DNA of 39,533 nucleotides, from NCBI RefSeq assembly GCF_902499555.1, contig NZ_CABVMM010000019.1, forward strand, positions 1 through 39,533. The letters run 5' to 3'. This document shows, one piece after another, positions 1 to 8,938 of this stretch (positions within the stretch are counted from its first letter, which is position 1; each line of letters begins with the position of its first letter). The position numbers and the translations under genes were made by a program. Under the pieces are notes generated by a model. The model was not told where the DNA came from, searched no databases, and worked only from the letters and a program-made list of their open reading frames with translations. This DNA comes from Mesonia oceanica (lineage in GTDB: Bacteria > Bacteroidota > Bacteroidia > Flavobacteriales > Flavobacteriaceae).

Positions 1-2738
1 ACCTATTTATGGGATGACACTGATGCGCAGACAACAGCAACCGCTACAGGGCTTGCTGCAGGAACATATACCGTAACCATAACTGATGATAACGGATGTA
101 CAGATACTGCTTCGGTTACCATTAATGAACCAGCAACACTCACAGCATCTGCGATGGTAGATGCCAATGTAAGCTGTAACGCAGGGAATGACGGACAAGC
201 TACTGCATCTGCAGTTGGAGGAACTTCACCATACACCTATTTATGGGATGACGCTGATATGCAGACAACAGCAACCGCTACAGGGCTTGCTGCAGGAACA
301 TATACCGTAACCATAACTGATGATAACGGATGTACCGATACTGCTTCGGTTACCATTAATGAACCGGTAACACTTACTGCATCTGCGACAGTGGATGACA
401 ACGTAAGCTGTAACGCAGGGAATGATGGAACTGCTACAGCAAGTGGCACAGGAGGAACTCCTCCATATACCTATTTATGGGATGACACTGATGCACAGAC
501 AACAGCAACCGCTGTAGGGCTTGCTGCAGGAACATATACCGTAACCATAACAGATGATAACGGATGTACCGATACTGCTTCGGTTACCATTACAGAACCA
601 ATAGCACTTACTGCATCTGCGACAGTGGATGACAACGTGAGCTGTAATGGCGGAGGAAACGGAAATATTACCATTGAACTTACCGGGGGAACATCACCTT
701 TCGAATATGTTATTAACGGTACTACGTACAGTAATTTTCCTGATCCAACACTCGCCATTTCAGGACTACAGGCAGGCACTTACCCCATCAATGTAACCGA
801 TGCCAATGGGTGTACCGCTACTACTTCAGTAACCATTACAGAACCGGCAGCACTATCTGCATCTGCTATAGTAGATGCCAACGTCAACTGTAACGGAGGG
901 GAAAACGGACTAGCTACGGTAGCTGCAGTTGGAGGAACAGCACCATATACCTACCTATGGGATGACAACGATGCACAGACCACCGCAACCGCTACAGGAC
1001 TTGCTGCAGGAACATATAACGTAACCGTAACTGATGATAACGGATGTACCGATACTGCTTCGGTAACCATTACAGAACCGGTAACACTTACTGCTTCGGC
1101 GACAGTAGATACCAATGTAAGCTGTAACGCAGGTAATGATGGAACTGCTACAGCAAGTGGCACAGGAGGAACTCCTCCTTACACCTATTTATGGGATGAC
1201 ACTGATGCACAGACCACCGCAACCGCTACAGGGCTTACTGCAGGAACATATACCGTAACTATAACTGACGCTAACCTATGTACTGCTACTGCTTCGGCGA
1301 CCATTAACGAACCAGTAACACTCACTGCATCTGCGATAGTAGATGCCAACGCAAGCTGTAACGCAGGGGAAAACGGACAAGCTACTGTAGCTGCAGTTGG
1401 AGGAACTGCTCCATATACCTATTTATGGGATGACACTGATGCACAGACCACCGCAACCGCTACAGGTCTTGCTGCAGGCACATATAATGTAACCGTAACT
1501 GATGATAACGGATGTACAGATACTGCTTCGGTAACCATTACAGAACCGGCAGCACTCACTGCATCTGCTATAGTAGATACGAATGTAAACTGTAACGGAG
1601 GTACAAACGGCCAAGCTACTGTAGCTGCAGTTGGAGGAACAGCTCCATATACTTACCTATGGGATGACAACGATGCACAAACCACGGCAACCGCTACAGG
1701 TCTTGCAGCAGGAACATATACCGTAACCATAACTGATGATAACGGATGTACAGATACTGCTTCGGTTACCATTACAGAACCAGTAACACTAACAGCATCT
1801 ACAACAGTAGACGCCAATGTAAGCTGTAACGGGGAATCAAACGGACAAGCAACTGTATCAGCAGTTGGAGGAACAGCACCATATACTTACCTATGGGATG
1901 ACAACGATGCACAGACCACTGCAACCGCTACAGGTCTTGCAGCAGGCACATATAATGTAACTATAACAGATGCTAACTTATGTACTACTACTGCTTCGGC
2001 GACCATTAACGAACCAGTAACATTGACTGGAGCTGCTATAGTAGACGCCAATGTAAGCTGTAACGGAAGTGCAAATGGCCAAGCTACTGTAGCTGCAGTT
2101 GGAGGAACCGCTCCTTATACTTACCTATGGGATGACAACGATGCGCAGACCACTGCAACCGCAATAGGTCTTGCAGCAGGCACGTATAATGTAACCATAA
2201 CAGATGCCAACGGATGTACTGCTACTGCTTCGGCGACCATTACAGAGCCAACAGCTATTGTTATTGACGCTATAGTTACCGCAAACGCAAGTTGTAACGG
2301 AGCTAACAATGGAGCCGCATCCATAACTATTACCGGAGGTGCAGCGCCCTATGAATTCGATTTTGACAACTCTACTTATGCCGATGTTACCGATAATGAA
2401 ACCGTAGCGATAGGAGGATTATTGGCCGGTACCTATGAGGTAACCGTAACAGATGCAAACAACTGTCCGGCAATTGCTTCAGTAACTATTACCGAACCCA
2501 CGACATTGTTGGCAGAAGCCTCTGTGGATACCGATTTATCCTGTATTGATGCTACCGATGGTAGTGCTACCGTAACGGTAGCAGGAGGAGTTGCCCCTTA
2601 TACATATTTATGGGACGACGCTGATGCACAGACTACAGCAACCGCTACAGGACTTGTAGCAGGGACCTATACCGTAACCGTAACAGATGATAACGGATGT
2701 ACCACTACTGCTTCGGTAGATATCGTAGTAGCTGATGA
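1..2738 (+). repeat. Tandem SprB-repeat array, 234-bp units
   Basis: In-frame direct repeats begin at 154, 388, 622, 868, 1102, 1336, 1570, 1804, 2038, 2272 and 2521, with a partial unit before 154. Eight units are exactly 234 bp; those at 622 and 2272 are 246 and 249 bp and carry a divergent central part lacking the TYLWDD core. The DNA, not only the protein, is near identical between many units, and units at 388 and 1102 share a distinct first half. This suggests recent duplication or gene conversion. Confidence 0.93.
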
Positions 2739-3753
2739 TGAGGCACCGGTAGTCGTATGTCAAGATATCACCGTAAGCTTAGATGAAAACGGAAACGCCA
2801 GCATTTTAGCTGAAGATATCGACAACGGCTCTACCGATAACTGTACCATCGCTTCTTTTGAGGTGGATATCGATACCTTTGACTGTACAATGATAGGGAT
2901 GAACAACGTTACCCTTACCGTAACCGATGAGAGCGGGAACTCGGCCACCTGTTCATCTGTAGTGACCGTAGAGGATAACGAAATGCCGATGGTTTCCTGT
3001 CAGGCGCTCTTTATTAACCTCGATGAAAACGGACAGGCTTCTATCGTACCGGAGGATATAGTTACCGCCAGCAGCGATAACTGTGCTGTGGAGACCTTAA
3101 GCTTGGACATCGATACCTTTAGCTGTGAAGATGCGGGGACAGAGGTGGAAGTAACCGTTTTTGCCCAAGATGCCAGTGGGAACATTGCTTCCTGTTCTGC
3201 TTTGGTAAGCGTAAACGATGTTACCGCACCGGTAATTGAATGTATGGAAGAAATGGAGGTCGTAGGCAACACCGGTGATAACTTCTATAGCCTTGCCAAT
3301 TTTGTGGCCAATGGAGATGTGACCGCTACCGATAGTTGTGATGGTGAAGTGACCACTATTGTACAGACACCACCCGCAGGTACATTGCTACAGGAAGGTC
3401 AACACGAGATCTTATTTGTTGCTGAAGACCAGTACGGGAATAGTTCCATATGTAGCACGATAATCACAGTTACTTTGGATTTAAAAGTGGACGCACCAAG
3501 ATTAAACCTTGGAAAAGTGAAGCTGTATCCAAATCCTGCTGATAGTTATATCACTGTGGAAAACCCTCAAAGCATAGCGCTTGACAAAATGGTGATCTAT
3601 GACCTTAACGGTAGGAAAGTGATGGATATGGACCTTGTTAATTACTCACAGGGTCAGCACATCGACATTTCCAAACTCGAAGCTGCCCAGTATTTTGCTA
3701 TGATCAGATCAAAAGCGAATGGAACGGTAGTGAAAAGGTTCATCAAGGAATAA
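1..3753 (+). CDS. SprB-repeat adhesin with T9SS sorting domain (5' partial)
   Basis: The frame is open from base 1, so the gene begins upstream of the window; 1250 codons are visible. One partial and eleven complete SprB-type repeats (about 78 residues, each with the cores TYLWDD, GTYTVTITD and a pair of conserved Cys) occupy codons 1 to about 912. Two HYR-like modules with DNC and SGN motifs follow (about 913-1080), then a third divergent module. The last ~78 residues (from codon 1173, LYPNPADSYI, ending VKRFIKE) match a type-A T9SS C-terminal sorting domain, so the product should cross the outer membrane by type IX secretion and be surface-anchored or released. SprB of Flavobacterium johnsoniae is the gliding adhesin, but these repeats also occur in many other large surface proteins, so a gliding role is only possible. 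No SprF/PorP-like partner follows. Its GC content is visibly higher than that of its neighbours. Confidence 0.9.
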   Translation, partial: TYLWDDTDAQTTATATGLAAGTYTVTITDDNGCTDTASVTINEPATLTASAMVDANVSCNAGNDGQATASAVGGTSPYTYLWDDADMQTTATATGLAAGTYTVTITDDNGCTDTASVTINEPVTLTASATVDDNVSCNAGNDGTATASGTGGTPPYTYLWDDTDAQTTATAVGLAAGTYTVTITDDNGCTDTASVTITEPIALTASATVDDNVSCNGGGNGNITIELTGGTSPFEYVINGTTYSNFPDPTLAISGLQAGTYPINVTDANGCTATTSVTITEPAALSASAIVDANVNCNGGENGLATVAAVGGTAPYTYLWDDNDAQTTATATGLAAGTYNVTVTDDNGCTDTASVTITEPVTLTASATVDTNVSCNAGNDGTATASGTGGTPPYTYLWDDTDAQTTATATGLTAGTYTVTITDANLCTATASATINEPVTLTASAIVDANASCNAGENGQATVAAVGGTAPYTYLWDDTDAQTTATATGLAAGTYNVTVTDDNGCTDTASVTITEPAALTASAIVDTNVNCNGGTNGQATVAAVGGTAPYTYLWDDNDAQTTATATGLAAGTYTVTITDDNGCTDTASVTITEPVTLTASTTVDANVSCNGESNGQATVSAVGGTAPYTYLWDDNDAQTTATATGLAAGTYNVTITDANLCTTTASATINEPVTLTGAAIVDANVSCNGSANGQATVAAVGGTAPYTYLWDDNDAQTTATAIGLAAGTYNVTITDANGCTATASATITEPTAIVIDAIVTANASCNGANNGAASITITGGAAPYEFDFDNSTYADVTDNETVAIGGLLAGTYEVTVTDANNCPAIASVTITEPTTLLAEASVDTDLSCIDATDGSATVTVAGGVAPYTYLWDDADAQTTATATGLVAGTYTVTVTDDNGCTTTASVDIVVADDEAPVVVCQDITVSLDENGNASILAEDIDNGSTDNCTIASFEVDIDTFDCTMIGMNNVTLTVTDESGNSATCSSVVTVEDNEMPMVSCQALFINLDENGQASIVPEDIVTASSDNCAVETLSLDIDTFSCEDAGTEVEVTVFAQDASGNIASCSALVSVNDVTAPVIECMEEMEVVGNTGDNFYSLANFVANGDVTATDSCDGEVTTIVQTPPAGTLLQEGQHEILFVAEDQYGNSSICSTIITVTLDLKVDAPRLNLGKVKLYPNPADSYITVENPQSIALDKMVIYDLNGRKVMDMDLVNYSQGQHIDISKLEAAQYFAMIRSKANGTVVKRFIKE

Positions 3754-3778
3754 ACAACCTTTAAATATTTTACAAACT

Positions 3779-3806
3779 AAAACCTCCCATAACGGGAGGT
3801 TTTTTT
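3779..3806 (+). terminator. Rho-independent terminator of the adhesin gene
   Basis: A perfect 10-bp stem (aaaacctccc / gggaggtttt) with a 5-nt loop is followed by a run of seven T, 25 bp after the adhesin stop codon. Confidence 0.93.
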
Positions 3807-3934
3807 ATACCATCTATTTAACCAAAATATTCTGTATGAAAGAGTAGGTTCTTTTGAGTAAAAAAATAGTAACTATTATTATTTCAAAACTCTCTCCCAT
3901 TAATAAATAAATTTTTAATTTTTAATAAGATAAG

Positions 3935-6535
3935 ATGTACAGTAGAATATTCTCTTTCATAATTTTTTTAATAAGTACAACTGTTTTTGCTCAGTTAGAT
4001 AACGTAGAACTCACTACTCCCCCAACTTGGGTTGAAAAAACAGCAATAGCTTACGAAAATGAAGTTCCGCAAGATGCCGGTAACACATACTTTTTACTTG
4101 TAGAAAACCAGCATCATTTAGAGAAAAAAGAATATTATCACAGAGTAGCTTATAAAGTTTTAAATAATAATGCTGTAAGAGATATGGGAGAATTTTCAGC
4201 AGATTTTGACCCATCTTATCAAAATTTAGAAATACATCATATTAACATAATTAGAGACCATAAAGTTATTGAAAAACTAAACGAGAAAGACTTACAAGTT
4301 TTTCAAAGAGAACAAAATGCTGAAATAAATCTATACGATGGAAAACTAACCGTTCTACAAGCAATTAAAGATTTAAGAATAGGAGACATTATTGATTATT
4401 CATTCACAGTAATTGGAGATAACCCAGTCTACCAAGACAAATATTCTTTTGAGATGTACAGTCAATTTATGTTTAACATTCATCAAATTAGATTACGTGT
4501 TATCAAGCCAAAAGATGAGTATTTAGTTGTAGATAATAAAAATAAAAAATTAAAGTATAGTATTTCTGAAGATCAAAATTATGAATACCATCAATGGATA
4601 GGCTATAATTTAAAACCTATTAACTATGAAGAGAGCACTCCTATATGGTATGATCCTTTCCCCTCTATTCAATTATCACAATACAAAAACTGGTCTGAAA
4701 TTGTTTATCAATTCAAACCTCTTTACGAGTTTAATAATTCTGAAAAACTAAAAAACCTTTTCGAGTCTCAAACTCAAATAAATGAAAACGATAAGCTCTT
4801 GCTTGAAAAAATAACAAATTTTGTACAAGACGAAGTAAGGTATTTAGGATTTGAAGATGGACTTAACTCATTCAAACCCACCTCCCCTATTAAAGTATTA
4901 GAACAACGCTATGGTGACTGCAAAGACAAATCTTTCTTATTATCAGAACTTTACAAAGCTTACGGTTTTCACTCCTCTCCTGTTCTGGTTAATAGCACCT
5001 CCGGTAAAAAATTACCTAACAAACTTCCCTCACCAGATATTTTTGACCACTGCATTGTACAATTAAAATACAAAGATGAAACTATATATATTGACCCTAC
5101 TATAAACAATCAAGGAGGAAAAATAAATAACATTTACTTTCCTGATTATAAAAAGGGACTTGTTTTAGAAGAAGGAGAATCTAATTTAACAAGTTTACCA
5201 ACATCAAATAATTCTTCTACACAAATTACTGAATATTTCGATTTAGACAATATTGGCGGTGGAGCATATTTAGAAATAATTAGCACATACAAAGGGGGTT
5301 CTGCAGATAATCAAAGAGCCATTTTAAACGACAATAGCAAAGCAGCTATACAGCAAGAATTTACAGAATTTTATAATCTAATTTATCCGGGAATACAACC
5401 AGAAATCACTTTTAAAACAGATGATAATAGAATTGAAAACCAACTCATAATCAAAGAATATTATAAGATTGAGAGTATTTGGAAAGATGAAGGTGAAGAT
5501 ATAACACAAACAGTACCGTTTTATCCTTCCAGCCTAGACAGTTATTTATACCCTAATGCTATTAAAAATAGGAAATCCCCTTATGCATTGGCTCCAAATA
5601 CAAATATAAACCATGAAATTGTCATTTACACTCCTAGTTATTGGCCCATAGAACCGGAAAATATAAATATTGATAATGAAGATTATAAGTTTGGATACCA
5701 AAGCTATTTCAAAAAAGATGCAATTCATCTAAATTATTCTTACCAGACTTCAACAGATCATATAGCTTTAAAAGATATAGACACCTATTATAAAGATCAT
5801 CAAAAAATGCAGGAAAACCTAAGGTATATCTTGTATTATAATAAAAAAATAGGGGCTGACAATGCACTTATTAATCCCACAGATACTATTCAAAAAAATT
5901 CATTCTGGATATCAACTATTTTATTTTTATTAATTACAATACTTTCTATAATTGGCTGTTTAAGTATAAATAAAAATTTTGATCTAGCTAATTCTACAGA
6001 ACCTAGATTTGAAAGAAAAATTGGCGGATGGTTAATTCTATTTGCTATTATCCTTACATTAGTTACAATTATCAACATATTTAGTAACTCTAATGATTTT
6101 TTAATATACACAGATAATTATTGGAAATTTATTATTAGTGAAGAGAACGGAAATTTATACCAAGCTCTTTTTAGTGGAATCGATTTTTCTTACAATTGGG
6201 CACTGACTGTTTTTTGTATATATATCACTATTTTATTTTTCAAACGAAAAACCATTGTACCACGATTATTGATTATCATGATGGGGACTAATTTTTTATA
6301 TTACTTAGCGTCATTATTAATCTCAACAGAAATTATTTTTAAGAATCAATTTTCTGCCTTCGAACTTCAAGAGTACTATTTATCCCTATTTTATAAATTT
6401 ATATCTGCATGTATTTGGATACCATATTTTATTTTTTCTGAAAGAGTTGAAGAAACATTTACAAAACCTATGACAGAAAATTCAAAAAACGTAATTAATA
6501 CTCCTGAATTTCAAAAAACTAATGAGTTAGAGTAA
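3935..6535 (+). CDS. Exported DUF3857/transglutaminase-like protein with C-terminal DUF2569 membrane domain
   Basis: 866 residues. A signal peptide (about 1-19, ending VFAQ) precedes a DUF3857-type beta-rich domain and a transglutaminase-like domain. The thiol-protease-type triad can be read as Cys329 in GDCKDKS, His372 in FDHC and Asp387 in IDPT. After about residue 650 come roughly five hydrophobic segments; the first is followed by the GGWL motif and the last ends SERVEETF, both typical of DUF2569. The N-terminal part should therefore be periplasmic and anchored in the inner membrane by its C-terminus. The substrate is unknown; related DUF3857 proteins are often found next to one another in Bacteroidota without known function. 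The gene is flanked by a terminator upstream and a 77-bp gap downstream, so it is probably transcribed alone. It is more AT-rich than the genes on either side. Confidence 0.85.
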   Translation: MYSRIFSFIIFLISTTVFAQLDNVELTTPPTWVEKTAIAYENEVPQDAGNTYFLLVENQHHLEKKEYYHRVAYKVLNNNAVRDMGEFSADFDPSYQNLEIHHINIIRDHKVIEKLNEKDLQVFQREQNAEINLYDGKLTVLQAIKDLRIGDIIDYSFTVIGDNPVYQDKYSFEMYSQFMFNIHQIRLRVIKPKDEYLVVDNKNKKLKYSISEDQNYEYHQWIGYNLKPINYEESTPIWYDPFPSIQLSQYKNWSEIVYQFKPLYEFNNSEKLKNLFESQTQINENDKLLLEKITNFVQDEVRYLGFEDGLNSFKPTSPIKVLEQRYGDCKDKSFLLSELYKAYGFHSSPVLVNSTSGKKLPNKLPSPDIFDHCIVQLKYKDETIYIDPTINNQGGKINNIYFPDYKKGLVLEEGESNLTSLPTSNNSSTQITEYFDLDNIGGGAYLEIISTYKGGSADNQRAILNDNSKAAIQQEFTEFYNLIYPGIQPEITFKTDDNRIENQLIIKEYYKIESIWKDEGEDITQTVPFYPSSLDSYLYPNAIKNRKSPYALAPNTNINHEIVIYTPSYWPIEPENINIDNEDYKFGYQSYFKKDAIHLNYSYQTSTDHIALKDIDTYYKDHQKMQENLRYILYYNKKIGADNALINPTDTIQKNSFWISTILFLLITILSIIGCLSINKNFDLANSTEPRFERKIGGWLILFAIILTLVTIINIFSNSNDFLIYTDNYWKFIISEENGNLYQALFSGIDFSYNWALTVFCIYITILFFKRKTIVPRLLIIMMGTNFLYYLASLLISTEIIFKNQFSAFELQEYYLSLFYKFISACIWIPYFIFSERVEETFTKPMTENSKNVINTPEFQKTNELE

Positions 6536-6612
6536 TTCCTATTTCTTCGGAAATCTTTAACAATACGCTGCCCAATTAATTCCTATTTTAGAATAATAAA
6601 AATTCTAGAATT

Positions 6613-7974
6613 ATGGCTCTGTTCAGCAAAATAAAAAACACCATTGGTTTACTTAAAGATGTAGACTTAGAAAAGCTTGCTAAACTCAATGAAAAAATTG
6701 ACCTAAAGCAAGCTATGAATACCTTAGGAAACCTTGACGACAGGCAAATTAAAGGCCTAATGAAAATGCTGAACCATCAAGGTAAAAAAGGCCAGCATCA
6801 ACTCCCCCCTATTGATGGTGACTTTTACAATCTAGATTTAAAACTTACCGAAGAACAACGCGAACTTCAACTTAAAGTGAGGAACTTTATGGAAGATGAA
6901 GTGCGACCTTTGGTCAACGATTATTGGAACAAAGCGAAATTTCCATTTGAAATCATTGAGAAATTCGCTCAACTAAATATTACTGGTGTTCCCTATGAAG
7001 GCTATGGCTGCCCCAACCTTCCGTTCTTAATGGAAGGAATTATCGCACAAGAAATCGCTCGCGTTGATGTTTCCATCTCTACTTTTTTCGGAGTTCACAG
7101 CGGGTTAGCGATGGGCTCTATTTACCTCTGCGGAAGCGATGAACAAAAACAAGAATGGCTGCCCAAAATGCAGAGATTAGAAAAAATTGGAGCATTTGGA
7201 CTTACGGAACCCAATGTAGGTTCTGCAGTTTCTCAAGGAATGGAAACTACCTGTAAGTTCGATGGTGAAAATTGGATTTTAAATGGACAAAAAAAATGGA
7301 TTGGTAATGCCACTTTTGCCGATGTAATTATCATTTGGGCAAAAGACGTAGATTCTCACCAAGTAAAAGGCTTTATTGTTCGAAAAGAAAACCCCGGTTT
7401 TCAAGCTGAAAAAATGGAAGATAAAATGGCTTTAAGAATTGTTCAAAATGCCATTATTACCTTAACCGATTGTAAAATTGCTGAAAGTGACCGTCTTCAA
7501 AATGCAAATTCTTTTAAAGATACTGCTAAAGTGCTAAAAATGACACGTGCCGGCGTGGCTTGGCAAGCTGTTGGTTGCGCTCGTGGAGCTTACGAAAGTG
7601 CTTTAAAATATACTAAAAAAAGAGAGCAATTTGGAAAACCTATCGCTTCTTATCAATTAGTGCAAAACCATTTGGTAGAAATGCTTTCAAACTTAACAGC
7701 CATGCAAACCATGGTCTTCCGGCTTTCTGAAATGCAAGACGAAGGTATCTTAACCGATGAACACGCTTCCTTAGCCAAAGTTTATTGCAGCATGCGAACT
7801 CGAGATATTGTAAGTAGAGCTCGCGAAGTAATGGGCGGCAACGGTATTTTACTAGAACACGATGTAGCCCGCTTTGTAGCCGATGCTGAAGCCATTTACA
7901 GCTATGAAGGTACCAAAGAAATTAACTCCTTAATTGTAGGAAGAGCCATTACCGGTTACAGTGCTTTTGTATAA
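6613..7974 (+). CDS. Acyl-CoA dehydrogenase, glutaryl-CoA dehydrogenase-like clade
   Basis: 453 residues; FAD-dependent oxidation of an acyl-CoA to the enoyl-CoA, passing electrons to electron-transferring flavoprotein (etfB/etfA are at 21220-22983). The core starts near residue 70 (LTEEQRELQ) and includes GLTEPNVGS and KKWIGNATFAD (FAD/substrate region), the RIVQNA segment typical of the glutaryl-CoA dehydrogenase/ACX4 branch, and YEGTKEI with the expected catalytic Glu432. About 70 extra residues precede the core: charged and helical, with no signal peptide, and not recognised. The family is certain; the substrate is not, since glutaryl-CoA versus a short-chain acyl-CoA cannot be settled by eye. 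Confidence 0.9.
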   Translation: MALFSKIKNTIGLLKDVDLEKLAKLNEKIDLKQAMNTLGNLDDRQIKGLMKMLNHQGKKGQHQLPPIDGDFYNLDLKLTEEQRELQLKVRNFMEDEVRPLVNDYWNKAKFPFEIIEKFAQLNITGVPYEGYGCPNLPFLMEGIIAQEIARVDVSISTFFGVHSGLAMGSIYLCGSDEQKQEWLPKMQRLEKIGAFGLTEPNVGSAVSQGMETTCKFDGENWILNGQKKWIGNATFADVIIIWAKDVDSHQVKGFIVRKENPGFQAEKMEDKMALRIVQNAIITLTDCKIAESDRLQNANSFKDTAKVLKMTRAGVAWQAVGCARGAYESALKYTKKREQFGKPIASYQLVQNHLVEMLSNLTAMQTMVFRLSEMQDEGILTDEHASLAKVYCSMRTRDIVSRAREVMGGNGILLEHDVARFVADAEAIYSYEGTKEINSLIVGRAITGYSAFV

Positions 7975-7998
7975 TTTTGAAGAAGAAAAAAATAGTTC

Positions 7999-8925
7999 AT
8001 GAAAGTAGTAATTATAAGTCCCGGCAGGAAAGATATTCCGGTTTGGGTTTCCACCTTTAAAAAACATAATCCTGATATTGAAGTCGAAGTTTATCCTGAT
8101 GACACCAACAGAGAAGCTACAGAATTTATCGCCACCTGGAACCCTCCTCAAGATGCTTTTGAAAAATATCCCAATTTAAAAGTAATTGCTTCGATGGCGG
8201 CAGGTGTAAAACATATCACTTCAAAAAAAATTCCGGAAAACGTAAAAGTTACACGTGTAAAAGATGAATACCTCAATTATGATTTGAGTTATTTTGTGCT
8301 AAGCCTCGTGCTCAATCACATTAAACACATTCCACTATATTTTAAAAATCAGTTAGAAAATAATTGGAACCGTAAAATGTACCATCGTCCTGAAGACATA
8401 ACTGTGGGCATTTTAGGATTTGGGAACATTGGGCAGGCCATTGGGCAACTCTTACAGAAAAACGACTTTAACGTAATAGGTTGGTCCCGTTCTAAAAAAG
8501 ATGTAGAAGGGATAAAAAGCTATACTGAAAAAGAATTAGGTAATTTCTTAAACAAAGCTGAAGTATTGGTTTGTATGCTTCCGCACACCCCTGAAACTGA
8601 AAACATCTTGAATGCAGAACTTTTTCATCAACTACCCAAAAATGCTTATTTAATTAATGTGGGGCGTGGTGCACATTTAAATGAAAAAGATTTAATTTCA
8701 GCTTTAGATAGCGAGCAACTCTCAGGAGCGGCTTTAGATGTTTTTAAAGAAGAACCTTTACCAGAAAACCATCCATTTTGGAACCACCCCAAAATTTTTG
8801 TTACTCCACATACTGCAAGTATTACCAATCCAAAAACCATTGTACCAAAAATGTTGGAAAATTTTAAGCGATTTAAAAATGGTAAAGACTTAAAAGATGA
8901 AGTAAATCTAGAAAAAGGCTATTAA
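7999..8925 (+). CDS. D-2-hydroxyacid dehydrogenase, glyoxylate/hydroxypyruvate reductase A type
   Basis: 308 residues. The NAD(P)-binding motif GFGNIG lies at 140-145, and the catalytic Arg223 (VGRGAHL), Glu252 (KEEPLP) and His271 (TPHTAS) of the D-2-hydroxyacid dehydrogenase family are all present. The divergent N-terminal domain and the segment DEYLNYDLSYFVL resemble the GhrA branch, which reduces glyoxylate and hydroxypyruvate in the cytoplasm. It starts 24 bp after the acyl-CoA dehydrogenase stop and 13 bp before the permease gene, so it is probably part of one operon. The assignment to reductase A rather than another 2-hydroxyacid dehydrogenase is by overall resemblance. Confidence 0.85.
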   Translation: MKVVIISPGRKDIPVWVSTFKKHNPDIEVEVYPDDTNREATEFIATWNPPQDAFEKYPNLKVIASMAAGVKHITSKKIPENVKVTRVKDEYLNYDLSYFVLSLVLNHIKHIPLYFKNQLENNWNRKMYHRPEDITVGILGFGNIGQAIGQLLQKNDFNVIGWSRSKKDVEGIKSYTEKELGNFLNKAEVLVCMLPHTPETENILNAELFHQLPKNAYLINVGRGAHLNEKDLISALDSEQLSGAALDVFKEEPLPENHPFWNHPKIFVTPHTASITNPKTIVPKMLENFKRFKNGKDLKDEVNLEKGY

Positions 8926-8938
8926 TGCTAGTTCATAA

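Noticed and set aside
1..2738. CRISPR or other short-spacer array
   Set aside because: Units are 234 bp, in frame and protein-coding; there are no short repeats with unique spacers.
3..3272. Series of 60-100-residue minus-strand open frames under the adhesin gene
   Set aside because: They recur with the 234-bp period and are the antisense image of the repeats; no independent start or family signal.
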